Assembly: GCA_900757385.1 (NCBI GenBank)
Contig: CAAENO010000063.1
Location: 1-20,248, forward strand
Length of the DNA: 20,248 nt
Direction: 5' to 3'
Source: an uncultured Collinsella sp.
GTDB lineage: Bacteria; Actinomycetota; Coriobacteriia; Coriobacteriales; Coriobacteriaceae
Numbering within the stretch: the first letter of the stretch is position 1; the number at the start of each line of letters is the position of its first letter. Below the pieces are notes generated by a model. It did no database searches and was not told where the DNA came from. It was given only the letters and a program-made list of their open reading frames with translations. Positions 1 through 7,925 of this stretch are shown here, piece after piece. Position numbers and translations under genes: made by a program.

Positions 1-70
1 CCAGCTTGCAGGGACGGGCGCTTTTTTGGTGCCCAACGGGCGTGCGCGCCCATGACAAGAAAGGGGTACC
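1..70 (+). promoter_or_regulatory. 3' end of a structured leader upstream of ileS
   Basis: This segment can form two competing sets of helices. In one set, 16-21 pairs with 29-34 and 38-42 pairs with 47-51. In the other, 16-20 pairs with 47-51 and encloses a 31-34/38-41 hairpin. A TGGT at 27-30 could complement the ACCA end of tRNA-Ile. Actinobacterial ileS genes are often controlled by T-box riboswitches that act on translation, so this may be the tail of one. However, the specifier stem would lie outside the window and the canonical T-box consensus is not seen. The ribosome binding site AAAGGGG lies just after, at 60-66. Confidence 0.3.
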
Positions 71-2872
71 GTGGCAAACGAGTACAAGCAGACGATGAAT
101 CTGCCCAAAACCGGATTTCCCATGCGTGCCGGTCTTTCCAAGTCCGAGCCCAAGCGACTCAAGGACTGGCAGGACAACAAGGTCTACGAGCAAGTTTTAA
201 AGAAGAACGAGGGTCACAAGAAGTTCGTGCTGCACGACGGCCCTCCGTACGCCAACGGCCCGATCCACATCGGCCATGCCATGAATAAGATCTCCAAGGA
301 CATGATCAACCGTTACTGGATGATGCAGGGCTATGAGGTTCCCTATGTCCCCGGTTGGGACTGCCACGGTCAGCCGATCGAGCACAAGGTCGAGGAGAAG
401 CTCGGCACCGAGAAGTTCAACCAGACCTCCACGGCTAAGATCCGCGAGCTTTGCAACAAGTTCGCTGTCGAGAACATCGAGCTGCAGAAGGCCGGCTTCC
501 GTCGCCTGGGCGTGCTCGGCGACTGGGACAATCCCTATCTGACGCTCTATCACCAGCATGACGCCGCCGACATCGAGGTCTTCAAGGCCATGTTCGACAA
601 GGGCATGATCTATCGCGGCCACAAGCCCGTCCACTGGTGCAAGCACTGCCACACTGCACTCGCCGAGGCCGAGATTGAGTACTCCGACGAGACGAGCCCC
701 TCCATCTTCGTGCGCTTTGAGATGACCTCCAAGCCCGCCGGCCTCGAGAACTTCGACGGCCCGGTTGACTTTATCATCTGGACGACCACGCCGTGGACCA
801 TCCCCTCCGACCAGGCAGTTTCCCTCAAGCCCGGCGCCGCTTACGTCGCCGTTGAGCACGACGGCCGCGCCGAGGTCATGCTCGAGGACCTGGCTCCCAA
901 GTGCTGCGAGGAGTTCGGTTGGGAGTACACCCCGGTCATGGTCGACGGCAAGCCCTATGTGGTTCCCGCCGAGACCTTCCACCACATCCATTACAAGCAG
1001 CCGGTCTTTGACGGTGTCGAGGGCGTGGCGCTGCTGGCCGATTACGTCGGTGTCGACGACGGTACCGGTATCGTCCACAACTCGCCCGGCCATGGCGTCG
1101 ACGACTACTTTGCCTGCCTCAAGGAGGACATCACCGACATCTGCATGCCGGTCGATGACGACGGCAAGTTCTACACCGGCGAGGAGTTTGGCACCGGTGG
1201 TCCCTTCAGCGGTATGGATACCGATGAGGCCAACCCGCATATCATCGAGTTCCTGCGCGAGCGCGGCACTCTGGTTCTCGAGAAGAAGATCACGCACAGC
1301 TATCCGCACTGCTGGCGCTGCAAGCACCCGGTGCTCTTCCGTGCTACTGACCAGTGGTTTGTCTCGATGGACAAGACCGGCTTGCGCGAGCAGGCTGGCA
1401 AAGAGGTCCGCGAGAACGTCAAGTGGTATCCGGCCCACGCGGCCAACCGCATCGGTGCCATGGTCGAGCAGCGTCCCGACTGGTGCATCAGCCGTCAGCG
1501 CAACTGGGGCGTGCCTATCCCCAGCTACACCTGCGCCGACTGCGGCGAGAAGGTCATGAACGACGCCACGCTCGACGCCGTCATCAAGCTCTTCCACGAG
1601 AAGGGCTCCGACGCCTGGTTCACCGACGCTCCCGAGAGCTATCTTGGCGAGGCCTGCGTCTGCCCCAAGTGCGGTGGCCATCACCTCAAGGCCGATAAGG
1701 ACATCCTCGACGTGTGGTGGGATTCCGGCGTCTCCTGGAAGGCCGTCTGCGAGTATCGCCCCGAGCTTGAGTACCCGGCTGACGTGTATCTCGAAGGCTC
1801 CGACCAGCACCGCGGTTGGTTCCAGAGCTCGCTGCTCACCTCTGTGGGCGCCAACGGCCATGCTCCGTACAAGGCAGTCGTCTCGCAGGGCTTCACGCTC
1901 GACGGTCAGGGCCGCAAGATGTCCAAGTCGCTCGGCAACGTCATCGACCCCAATAAGGTCTGCGACGAGATGGGCGCCGACATCATCCGCCTGTGGGTTG
2001 CCTCGGTCGATACCAGCTCCGACGTCTCCATCGACCACGAGATTCTCGCCCGTACGTCCGATGCCTACCGTCGTTTCCGCAACACGCTGCGCTTCCTGCT
2101 TTCCGAGCTCGAGGGTCAGTTTGAGCCCGAGACCGACGGCGTCGCCTTTGCCGACCTGCTGCCGCTCGACAAGCTCATGGTTGCCCGCCTGACCCAGGTC
2201 CAGGCCGAGGTCGACGATGCCTACGCCAGCTACGAGTTCCCGCGCGCCTACCGTGCGCTTTACGACTTTGTGGTTACCGAGCTCTCCAACGTGTATCTCG
2301 ACGCCCTGAAGGATCGTCTGTACTGCGAGAAGCTCGGCTCGCTCGAGCGCCGCAGCGCCCAAACCGTGCTGGCCGAGCTCTTCTCGATGCTCATGCGCGA
2401 CCTGCAGCCGATCCTGTCCTACACGGTCGACGAGGCCATGGCCTATGCGCCCGCCGGCTGCGTCGATCACCAGAAGTACGCCGCGCTGCTCGATTGGTAC
2501 AAGTCGCCCATCACGGTCGACGAGGCCAACGAGTTTGAGGGCGTGCTCGAGGCTTCGCTCGAGCTCCGTAGCGCCGTGACCAAGGCCCTTGAGGATGCCC
2601 GTTCCGCTGGCACCTTCACCAAGAGCCAGCAGGTCCGCGTCAAGGCGGTCGTTCCCGCCGAGATGTACGCGCTGCTGACCGGTGACAAAGCCGTCGACCT
2701 GGCCGAGTTCTACATCGTCTCCGATGTTGAGCTGACCCAGGGTGAGGAGCTCTCCGTTGCCATCGAGGCCGCCGAGGGCGAGTGCTGCGACCGTTGCTGG
2801 AACTACCGCACCACCGTCGGCGAGTACAACGGCCACGCGCATATCTGCAAACGTTGTGCCGAAGCCCTTTAA
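71..2872 (+). CDS. ileS: Isoleucyl-tRNA synthetase
   Basis: A cytoplasmic class I aminoacyl-tRNA synthetase that charges tRNA-Ile with isoleucine and edits mischarged valine. The 933-residue length is normal for bacterial IleS. The HIGH signature is at residues 66-69 in the context GPPYANGPIHIGHA, and KMSKS is at 616-620. The WTTTPWTIPS stretch of the CP1 editing domain is visible. Two Cys pairs (CADC and CPKC) occur in the middle. The C-terminus carries the zinc-finger pattern CDRCWNY...CKRC found in many IleS proteins. The start is GTG at 71, chosen because AAAGGGG precedes it by 4 nt and the protein begins MANEYKQTMNLPKT, as is usual. It appears monocistronic: a strong terminator follows 71 nt after the stop. 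A very long open frame on the opposite strand is a codon-bias shadow. Confidence 0.98.
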   Translation: MANEYKQTMNLPKTGFPMRAGLSKSEPKRLKDWQDNKVYEQVLKKNEGHKKFVLHDGPPYANGPIHIGHAMNKISKDMINRYWMMQGYEVPYVPGWDCHGQPIEHKVEEKLGTEKFNQTSTAKIRELCNKFAVENIELQKAGFRRLGVLGDWDNPYLTLYHQHDAADIEVFKAMFDKGMIYRGHKPVHWCKHCHTALAEAEIEYSDETSPSIFVRFEMTSKPAGLENFDGPVDFIIWTTTPWTIPSDQAVSLKPGAAYVAVEHDGRAEVMLEDLAPKCCEEFGWEYTPVMVDGKPYVVPAETFHHIHYKQPVFDGVEGVALLADYVGVDDGTGIVHNSPGHGVDDYFACLKEDITDICMPVDDDGKFYTGEEFGTGGPFSGMDTDEANPHIIEFLRERGTLVLEKKITHSYPHCWRCKHPVLFRATDQWFVSMDKTGLREQAGKEVRENVKWYPAHAANRIGAMVEQRPDWCISRQRNWGVPIPSYTCADCGEKVMNDATLDAVIKLFHEKGSDAWFTDAPESYLGEACVCPKCGGHHLKADKDILDVWWDSGVSWKAVCEYRPELEYPADVYLEGSDQHRGWFQSSLLTSVGANGHAPYKAVVSQGFTLDGQGRKMSKSLGNVIDPNKVCDEMGADIIRLWVASVDTSSDVSIDHEILARTSDAYRRFRNTLRFLLSELEGQFEPETDGVAFADLLPLDKLMVARLTQVQAEVDDAYASYEFPRAYRALYDFVVTELSNVYLDALKDRLYCEKLGSLERRSAQTVLAELFSMLMRDLQPILSYTVDEAMAYAPAGCVDHQKYAALLDWYKSPITVDEANEFEGVLEASLELRSAVTKALEDARSAGTFTKSQQVRVKAVVPAEMYALLTGDKAVDLAEFYIVSDVELTQGEELSVAIEAAEGECCDRCWNYRTTVGEYNGHAHICKRCAEAL

Positions 2873-2943
2873 GGCACGGTAACTCGGCATTTTAGTTATA
2901 GGGAGAATTTGGGCGCCTTTGGCTCATTTGCTCCGCTAACAAT

Positions 2944-2980
2944 AAGCGACATTCCGTTCTTCGGAATGTCGCTTTCGTTT
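2944..2980 (+). terminator. Rho-independent terminator after ileS
   Basis: A perfect 13-bp stem (2944-2956 with 2962-2974) closes a 5-nt loop, TTCTT. It is followed by TCGTTTT. It ends the ileS transcript and separates it from lspA. Confidence 0.9.
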
Positions 2981-3036
2981 TATGCTGGTTATTTCGCTTT
3001 CGTTGGCGAATATGCCGTGCGTTTTGCGTTTGTCAC

Positions 3037-3042
3037 TATAAG
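3037..3042 (+). promoter_or_regulatory. Possible -10 element for lspA-rluD
   Basis: TATAAG matches five of six bases of the sigma-70 -10 consensus and lies in an AT-rich patch about 50 nt before the lspA start. No good -35 hexamer lies 16-18 nt upstream, so the call is weak. A promoter is expected in this gap because a strong terminator precedes it. The rest of 2981-3093 shows nothing recognisable. Confidence 0.3.
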
Positions 3043-3093
3043 ATGATTACTTGCATTTAACGTAATTCAAGCTTTTGAGGGTAGGGGATTGAT

Positions 3094-3693
3094 TTGGGTC
3101 GTACTGGGGATATGACGCCGCCTTTGCGTTGGCGGTTAGGTGTTGCTGGTGGGGTGGCGCTCGTTGTGTTGCTTGTTGACCAGCTGACCAAGCTTGCGGT
3201 TCGTGCCTTGGGCGATGCCCTGCATATGACCGTTATTCCCGGCGTGATCGATTTTCTGTTTGTCCGCAATATCGGAGCCGCCTTTAGCATGGGCGAGGGT
3301 CATGGCGTCGCGTTCGCTGTGCTGGCGCTTGCGGTCATTGTCGCCATTGCCGTGTACTTGCTCCGTGCGCCTCAGCTCGCTCGTCTTGAGGTTGTGGGCA
3401 TGGCTATGGTTGCGGGCGGCGCCATCGGCAACGCGATCGATCGCCTTGTCTTTGGCTTCGTAACCGATTTTATCGCCACTACGTTCATCGACTTCCCCGT
3501 CTTTAACGTGGCCGATATCGGCATTACGGTCGGTGTTGTGCTGGCGCTCATCGGTTATATGTTCTTGAGCCCTGCCGCTCGCGAGGTCGATGCGACCGCC
3601 GAACTCAACGCTCGTGACGAGGCCCGCGCAAAACGCAAAGCCAAGCAGCGTGGGGAGCGTGCCCGCAAGATTCGCGAAAGGAATGAGCGTTAA
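3094..3693 (+). CDS. lspA: Lipoprotein signal peptidase (SPase II)
   Basis: A membrane aspartic protease that removes the signal peptide from diacylglyceryl-modified prolipoproteins. Four hydrophobic segments are visible at roughly residues 17-36, 68-91, 99-118 and 139-158. Family motifs are in order: DQLTK (29-33), RNIGAAFS (58-65), GNAIDR with catalytic Asp116, and FNVAD with catalytic Asp141. The family usually has FNVADS; here Ile replaces the Ser. The roughly 30-residue C-terminal tail is very rich in Arg and Lys (about residues 174-199), longer than in many homologues, and probably cytosolic. TTG at 3094 is chosen because GGGGA ends 5 nt before it. ATG at 3112 is an alternative, but its GGGGA is only 1 nt away. 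The stop overlaps the next start as TAATG, so the pair is translationally coupled. lspA followed by an RluA-family gene is a common order in Gram-positives. Confidence 0.95.
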   Translation: MGRTGDMTPPLRWRLGVAGGVALVVLLVDQLTKLAVRALGDALHMTVIPGVIDFLFVRNIGAAFSMGEGHGVAFAVLALAVIVAIAVYLLRAPQLARLEVVGMAMVAGGAIGNAIDRLVFGFVTDFIATTFIDFPVFNVADIGITVGVVLALIGYMFLSPAAREVDATAELNARDEARAKRKAKQRGERARKIRERNER

Positions 3694-4706
3694 TGGCCGA
3701 CATCCATATTCTCGTTGCCGACGATTCCGCTGGTCAGCGTCTCGACGCCTATCTGGGCGCCAACGATGGCTGTCCCACGCGCTCTGCCTGCGCACATCTG
3801 ATCGAGGGCGGTGCCGTTGCCGTCAACGGCGAGACCTGCCTATCAAAAAAGTATGCTGTGCGCTCCGGTGACCGCATCTCGGTCGACCTGCCCGAGCCGC
3901 ATGATCCCACCGATGTGATTCCCGAGGCCATCCCTCTCGACATTCGTTACGAGGACGACTACCTCATCGTGCTCTCCAAACAGCGCGGCCTGGTGTGCCA
4001 TCCCGCCCACGGCCACGAGAGCGGCACCCTTGCGAACGCTCTGGTTTACCACTGCGGCATTGATCATCTGGGTACCGTGCAGGGTGAGGATCGCCCCGGC
4101 ATCGTGCATCGCCTGGATCGCGATACCTCGGGCCTTATGCTCGCGGCAAAAGACGACGACACCCAGCGCGCGCTTCAAAATCTTATCCGCACGCGCACGC
4201 TCGACCGTCGCTATATCACGCTCGTTCACGGTCACATCGCCATGGACGAGGGAACCATTAACACCGGTATCGCCCGCTCCACGCGCGACCGTGTGAAGAT
4301 GGCGGTTTCCGATGACCCCTTTGCGCGCCAGGCCATCACGACTTTCAAGGTGCTCGAGCGCTTTGATTCCACGCGTTTCGACGACGGCTACACGCTTGTC
4401 GAGTGCCACTTGTTTACCGGACGCACGCATCAGATTCGCGTGCACATGCGTCATATCAACCACGCCTGCGTGGGCGATCCGCTCTACGGTAAGTGCGATG
4501 CTCGTGCCGATCAGGGTCTGACCAGGCAATTCCTTCATTCCTGGCGCGTCGCATTCGACCATCCCGTGACGGGGGAGCGTATCGAGTGCCGTGACGAGCT
4601 GCCGTGGGACCTTGCCGCGGTTCTGGATGATCTGGCCCCGCGTTCACTTGGCCGCACTGCCGCTGGCGACGAAATCGTCCCGCAGCTCGGTCTGCTCGAA
4701 GCCTAG
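3693..4706 (+). CDS. rluD: RluA/RluD-family 23S rRNA pseudouridine synthase
   Basis: Isomerises specific uridines to pseudouridine, most probably in 23S rRNA. An N-terminal S4-like RNA-binding domain (about residues 12-70, starting AGQRLDAYL) is followed by the catalytic domain. That domain has the signature HRLDRDTSG at 139-147, with Asp142 as the expected catalytic nucleophile. The later motif GRTHQIRVHM is also present. At 337 residues it has the usual length for the two-domain RluD type. It starts at ATG 3693, overlapping the lspA stop by one base, so expression is coupled to lspA. Which uridine is modified cannot be read from the sequence, so rluD is a subfamily guess based on architecture and the lspA neighbourhood. 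Confidence 0.93.
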   Translation: MADIHILVADDSAGQRLDAYLGANDGCPTRSACAHLIEGGAVAVNGETCLSKKYAVRSGDRISVDLPEPHDPTDVIPEAIPLDIRYEDDYLIVLSKQRGLVCHPAHGHESGTLANALVYHCGIDHLGTVQGEDRPGIVHRLDRDTSGLMLAAKDDDTQRALQNLIRTRTLDRRYITLVHGHIAMDEGTINTGIARSTRDRVKMAVSDDPFARQAITTFKVLERFDSTRFDDGYTLVECHLFTGRTHQIRVHMRHINHACVGDPLYGKCDARADQGLTRQFLHSWRVAFDHPVTGERIECRDELPWDLAAVLDDLAPRSLGRTAAGDEIVPQLGLLEA

Positions 4707-4724
4707 CCAGTATTAGGTGGTTTC

Positions 4725-4751
4725 TTGAACTCGGTAAGCCTGCGGTAAGAT
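4725..4751 (+). promoter_or_regulatory. Candidate promoter for the glycosyltransferase gene
   Basis: TTGAAC (4725-4730) and TAAGAT (4746-4751) are 15 nt apart. This is slightly short, and an overlapping TATACG at 4751-4756 could serve instead. No terminator hairpin is seen between the rluD stop and this point, so read-through from lspA-rluD remains possible. Confidence 0.35.
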
Positions 4752-4788
4752 ATACGGTTGTTTACGTAACGCGTTGCTGGGAGCCTGC

Positions 4789-6084
4789 ATGCTCGCCTTT
4801 TTACAAACCAACACACCCATCGTGATCTTCAATCAGATTGTCGTCACGCTGCTCACGGTCTGCTTTCTGTACCAGGTGGTCTTCTTTGTCATTGGCGCTC
4901 TTCGTGGCGAGGTCGCGCCTCCCAAGGCCAAAAAACTCCACCGCTATGCCTTCTTTATCGCGGCACATAACGAGGAGGCCGTGATCGCCAACCTCGTTCG
5001 CTCCATCAAGGACCAGGATTATCCGTCCGAGCTCATCGAGGTCTTTGTCGTTGCCGATGCCTGCACCGACAACACGGCGCAGCTCGCGCGCGAGGCGGGC
5101 GCCGTCGTCTATGAGCGCAACGACCTGGCCCGCAAGGGTAAGAGCTGGGTCATGGACTTTGGATTCGACCGTATCCTTAACGAGTATCCCGATACGTTTG
5201 AAGGTTACTTTATCTTCGATGCCGATAACGTCATTTCCCGTGATTACGTATCTAAGATGAACGATGCTTTTGACCAGGGCTTTCATGTGGTCACGAGTTA
5301 TCGTAACTCTAAGAACTTCGGCAGCTCGTGGATCTCTGCGGCCAACGCCACGTGGTATCTGCGCGAGGCGCGCTTCCTTAACAATGCGCGTAATATCTGC
5401 AAGACTTCCTGCGCTGTATCGGGTTCGGGCTATCTCATTTCTGCCAGTGTTATCGAGGGCATGCACGGCTGGCAGTTCCACACGCTGACTGAGGACATTC
5501 AGTTCACCACGTTCTGCGCTATCCACGGCATTCGCATTGGCTATGCGCCGGCGGAGTTCTTTGACGAACAGCCCGTGACGTTTAAGGCGTCCTGGAAACA
5601 GCGCATGCGTTGGACTAAGGGCTTCTACCAGGTGTTTTTTACGTATGGTAAGCACTTGGTCAAGTCGACCTTCCGCTACCATCGCTTTGCCGCCTATGAC
5701 ATGTTTATGACGATTGCGCCCGGCATGCTGCTATCGTTGATCTCGATGCTCGCCAATGCGACGTTCCTCATCGTGGGCGGTCTTTCGCACGGCTTCCTGG
5801 CTACCGAAGTCGAGATGCAGGCGTGCGCCGCTTCGCTCATTATGACCTTCGCCATGATGTATCAGACCTTCTTTATCCTGGCGCTGCTTACGACCATCTT
5901 TGAGTACAAGCACATTCACTGTGCGCAAAAGTGGCGTCTGGTGACCAACCTGTTTACCTTCCCGATCTTTATGTTCAGCTATATCCCCATCACGGTGGCT
6001 GCTCTGTTCCTGAAGGTCGACTGGGTGCCGACGCAGCACGCCGTAAGCGTTACCCTCGACGAGGTCATGCAAGGCGCCAAATAA
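4789..6084 (+). CDS. Membrane-bound family 2 glycosyltransferase
   Basis: Probably a processive GT-A glycosyltransferase acting at the inner face of the membrane on a sugar-nucleotide donor. An N-terminal membrane segment (about 10-38) is followed by the GT2 fold, beginning FFIAAHNEEAVI (55-66). VVADACTDNT lies at 88-97. The metal-binding FDAD is at 143-146, TED at 234-236, and the QxxRW motif of processive enzymes (QRMRW) at 271-275. Three to four further membrane segments follow (about 303-333, 345-372, 388-410). No PilZ domain is seen. ATG 4789 is preferred because CTGGGAG lies 5 nt upstream; an in-frame TTG at 4774 would add five residues. It stands alone between a candidate promoter and a strong terminator, with no polysaccharide cluster nearby, so product and substrate cannot be named. 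Cellulose/chitin/hyaluronan-synthase-like enzymes and lipid glycosylases are all possible. Confidence 0.88.
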   Translation: MLAFLQTNTPIVIFNQIVVTLLTVCFLYQVVFFVIGALRGEVAPPKAKKLHRYAFFIAAHNEEAVIANLVRSIKDQDYPSELIEVFVVADACTDNTAQLAREAGAVVYERNDLARKGKSWVMDFGFDRILNEYPDTFEGYFIFDADNVISRDYVSKMNDAFDQGFHVVTSYRNSKNFGSSWISAANATWYLREARFLNNARNICKTSCAVSGSGYLISASVIEGMHGWQFHTLTEDIQFTTFCAIHGIRIGYAPAEFFDEQPVTFKASWKQRMRWTKGFYQVFFTYGKHLVKSTFRYHRFAAYDMFMTIAPGMLLSLISMLANATFLIVGGLSHGFLATEVEMQACAASLIMTFAMMYQTFFILALLTTIFEYKHIHCAQKWRLVTNLFTFPIFMFSYIPITVAALFLKVDWVPTQHAVSVTLDEVMQGAK

Positions 6085-6092
6085 CCACGATC

Positions 6093-6133
6093 AAAACCAC
6101 CACAAAGGGACAGTACCTTTGTGGTGGTTTTTG
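6093..6133 (+). terminator. Rho-independent terminator after the glycosyltransferase gene
   Basis: A 16-bp stem pairs 6093-6108 with 6116-6131 around a 7-nt loop, and the T-run (6128-6132) forms the end of the 3' arm. The A-run on the 5' side makes it potentially bidirectional. It begins 8 nt after the stop codon. Confidence 0.9.
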
Positions 6134-6163
6134 CGTTTGAGCTGCTGCCCAAGGAGGTGTTCG

Positions 6164-6586
6164 ATGATCTATATCCCGTTTTGGATTTGTATCTTTGCCG
6201 GCGCGTGGATTGATGCCCGTGAGCGGCGGTTTCCCAATGAGCTTGCCGGCGCGTGTGCCGTGGCGGCGTTTGCAGGCGTTTGGCTCGACAGGGGTATTAA
6301 CACGGCGCTTGACCACGCCGGCCTCGCGGTCATCGTGTGCCTTGCCCTTGTGCTCACTGAGTCGCACTGGCGGCGCCTTCGCCATGCCCCAGGTATCGGC
6401 ATGGGAGATGCCAAGGCGCTCTTTGCTCTTTGCACCCTCGACCCTCTGGGTGGCATCGTTGCGTTTGCTACCTCGCTCCTTGCCCTTGCTGTCGCCTGCC
6501 TCATCACAAAATCGCGCTCCTTGCCATTGCTGCCGTTTTTAGTGACGATATTTGCCATAATCGAGTTCGTGGGCTGCACGCTGTAA
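6164..6586 (+). CDS. Small type IV prepilin peptidase (A24 family)
   Basis: A membrane aspartic peptidase predicted to cleave the leader of type IV pilin or Tad/Flp-type prepilins. The protein has 140 residues and mostly hydrophobic segments (about 4-15, 28-42, 50-66, 92-114, 119-137). The two catalytic aspartates sit in the expected motifs: Asp17 in WIDARERRFPNE and Asp82 in GIGMGDAKA. The N-terminal Cys-rich methyltransferase domain of full-length PilD is absent, as in the short TadV/CpaA type. ATG 6164 is chosen because AAGGAGGT at 6151-6158 is a near-perfect ribosome binding site 5 nt upstream. An upstream in-frame extension would overlap the terminator and is unlikely. No pilin, pilus ATPase or platform gene is nearby, so its substrates are encoded elsewhere. 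Confidence 0.82.
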   Translation: MIYIPFWICIFAGAWIDARERRFPNELAGACAVAAFAGVWLDRGINTALDHAGLAVIVCLALVLTESHWRRLRHAPGIGMGDAKALFALCTLDPLGGIVAFATSLLALAVACLITKSRSLPLLPFLVTIFAIIEFVGCTL

Positions 6587-6617
6587 CCGATTGCGCGTCC
6601 TTTCTAAGGAGCATGCC

Positions 6618-7865
6618 ATGGCAATTAATCAAGAGACAGCCGCCATCAAGGCGCGCATGGATCGCATTCCCGCGGCGTTGTCGCCCGATCTGGTCGAGCG
6701 TATTGCCGCCGACCGCGTCTCGGGTGTCGTTAATCCCTATCGATGCGGTGACGACCAGGTCATCCGACGTGTCGATCGGGCTGCAGACGAGGGCACGCTC
6801 ATGCGTCCGGCCTTTATGCGCGATACCGAAAAGATTCTGCATCTGCCCGCATACACCCGTTATGCAGGCAAAACGCAGGTCTTCAGTTTTCGCAGCAACG
6901 ACGACCTGTCTCGTCGCGGCCTGCACGTGCAGCTTGTCTCGCGCATCGCTCGCGATATCGGACGTGCCCTGGGGCTCAACTGCGATTTGATCGAGGCGAT
7001 TGGCTTGGGCCACGACTTGGGCCACACGCCCTTTGGCCATGCCGGCGAGCGATTCCTCAACGATATCTATCACGATCGTACGGGCCGCTACTTTTTCCAT
7101 AACGTGCAGTCGGTCCGCGTGCTCGACGCGCTGTACGGCCGCAACGTGTCGCTCCAGACGCTCGACGGCGTACTGTGCCACAACGGCGAGTATGAGCAAC
7201 GCGTGTTTGAGCTTTCGGACATGGGTTCCTTTGACCAGTTCGATCAGATGGTTGAGGATTGCATTGCCACAGGTTACAGCGCAATTGAGCACCTGCGCCC
7301 CATGACGCTCGAGGGCTGCGTGGTTCGCATCTCGGATATCCTTGCCTATGTGGGGCGCGATCGCCAAGACGCCATTGCGGCAGGCTTGCTGTCACCCGAC
7401 GCCTTTGACGATGACCTGGGCGGCGCATACAACAGCTGGATCCTTACGCATGCCTCTATCGATATCGTCGAGCACAGCTATGGCAAGTCGCGCATCGAGA
7501 TGAGCGAGGACCTGTTTGAGGAGATCCGCCGGGCCAAGCGCGAGAACTACGAGAAGATCTATAGCAAGGGCGGCATCGAAGGCGACTCCGAAGTGGAGCT
7601 GCGCGAGGCCTTCGAAAAGCTCTACGACCGTTGCCTGCAGGATATAAACGAAGGCGACGAGTCTTCGTATATCTTTAAGCACCACATTTCTCGCATTGAG
7701 CGGCAGCTTTCCTACTACGATCGCGCCTATGCATGGCAGGACGATATAGATCAGACCGTAGTAGATTACATTTCGAGCATGACGGATGGCTATTTCTGTG
7801 AGCTCACGAGCAAGCTGTTCCCAGGATTGAAGTTTCCGCACCGTACCTATATTAACGAACGGTAG
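6618..7865 (+). CDS. dgt: dGTPase-like HD-domain triphosphohydrolase
   Basis: Predicted to hydrolyse dGTP or other dNTPs to the deoxynucleoside and triphosphate, tuning dNTP pools. The protein has 415 residues. Family features include KILHLPAYTRYAGKTQVF (72-89), a first metal-ligand His103 in RGLHV, and the HD signature in GHDLGHTPFGH (131-141) with His132, Asp133, His136 and His141. The CHNGEYE stretch further on corresponds to the family HNGEY motif. ATG 6618 is preferred because AAGGAG lies 6 nt upstream at 6606-6611; an earlier TTG at 6591 lacks this. It begins 31 nt after the prepilin peptidase gene and is probably co-transcribed with it, although the two have no obvious link. In many actinobacteria dgt precedes dnaG; here it precedes rarA. 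Confidence 0.92.
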   Translation: MAINQETAAIKARMDRIPAALSPDLVERIAADRVSGVVNPYRCGDDQVIRRVDRAADEGTLMRPAFMRDTEKILHLPAYTRYAGKTQVFSFRSNDDLSRRGLHVQLVSRIARDIGRALGLNCDLIEAIGLGHDLGHTPFGHAGERFLNDIYHDRTGRYFFHNVQSVRVLDALYGRNVSLQTLDGVLCHNGEYEQRVFELSDMGSFDQFDQMVEDCIATGYSAIEHLRPMTLEGCVVRISDILAYVGRDRQDAIAAGLLSPDAFDDDLGGAYNSWILTHASIDIVEHSYGKSRIEMSEDLFEEIRRAKRENYEKIYSKGGIEGDSEVELREAFEKLYDRCLQDINEGDESSYIFKHHISRIERQLSYYDRAYAWQDDIDQTVVDYISSMTDGYFCELTSKLFPGLKFPHRTYINER

Positions 7866-7880
7866 TTCGTATTTATTCGG

Positions 7881-7905
7881 TATACTGTTGGTGAAAAACG
7901 TTTTT
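7881..7905 (+). promoter_or_regulatory. Candidate -10 and adjacent 12-bp palindrome before rarA
   Basis: TATACT at 7881-7886 is one base from the -10 consensus; no clear -35 is seen. The perfect palindrome AAAAACGTTTTT occupies 7894-7905, exactly where transcription from this -10 would start. It could be an operator, or it could be chance in an AT-rich spacer. Confidence 0.4.
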
Positions 7906-7925
7906 GATTGACGCACAGGATGGCT

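Noticed and set aside
197..2890. 897-codon open frame on the - strand opposite ileS
   Set aside because: It is a shadow of strong G/C third-position bias in ileS. The translation is low-complexity, rich in Val, Leu, Gly and Asp, with no domain, and the opposite frame is an unmistakable ileS.
3843..4562. 239-codon open frame on the - strand inside rluD
   Set aside because: It lies wholly within a well-supported gene, with no start signal and no motif.
6093..6131. The inverted repeat after the glycosyltransferase as a mobile-element end
   Set aside because: It is a single hairpin with a T-run 8 nt after a stop codon and has no second copy in the window, so it is a terminator.
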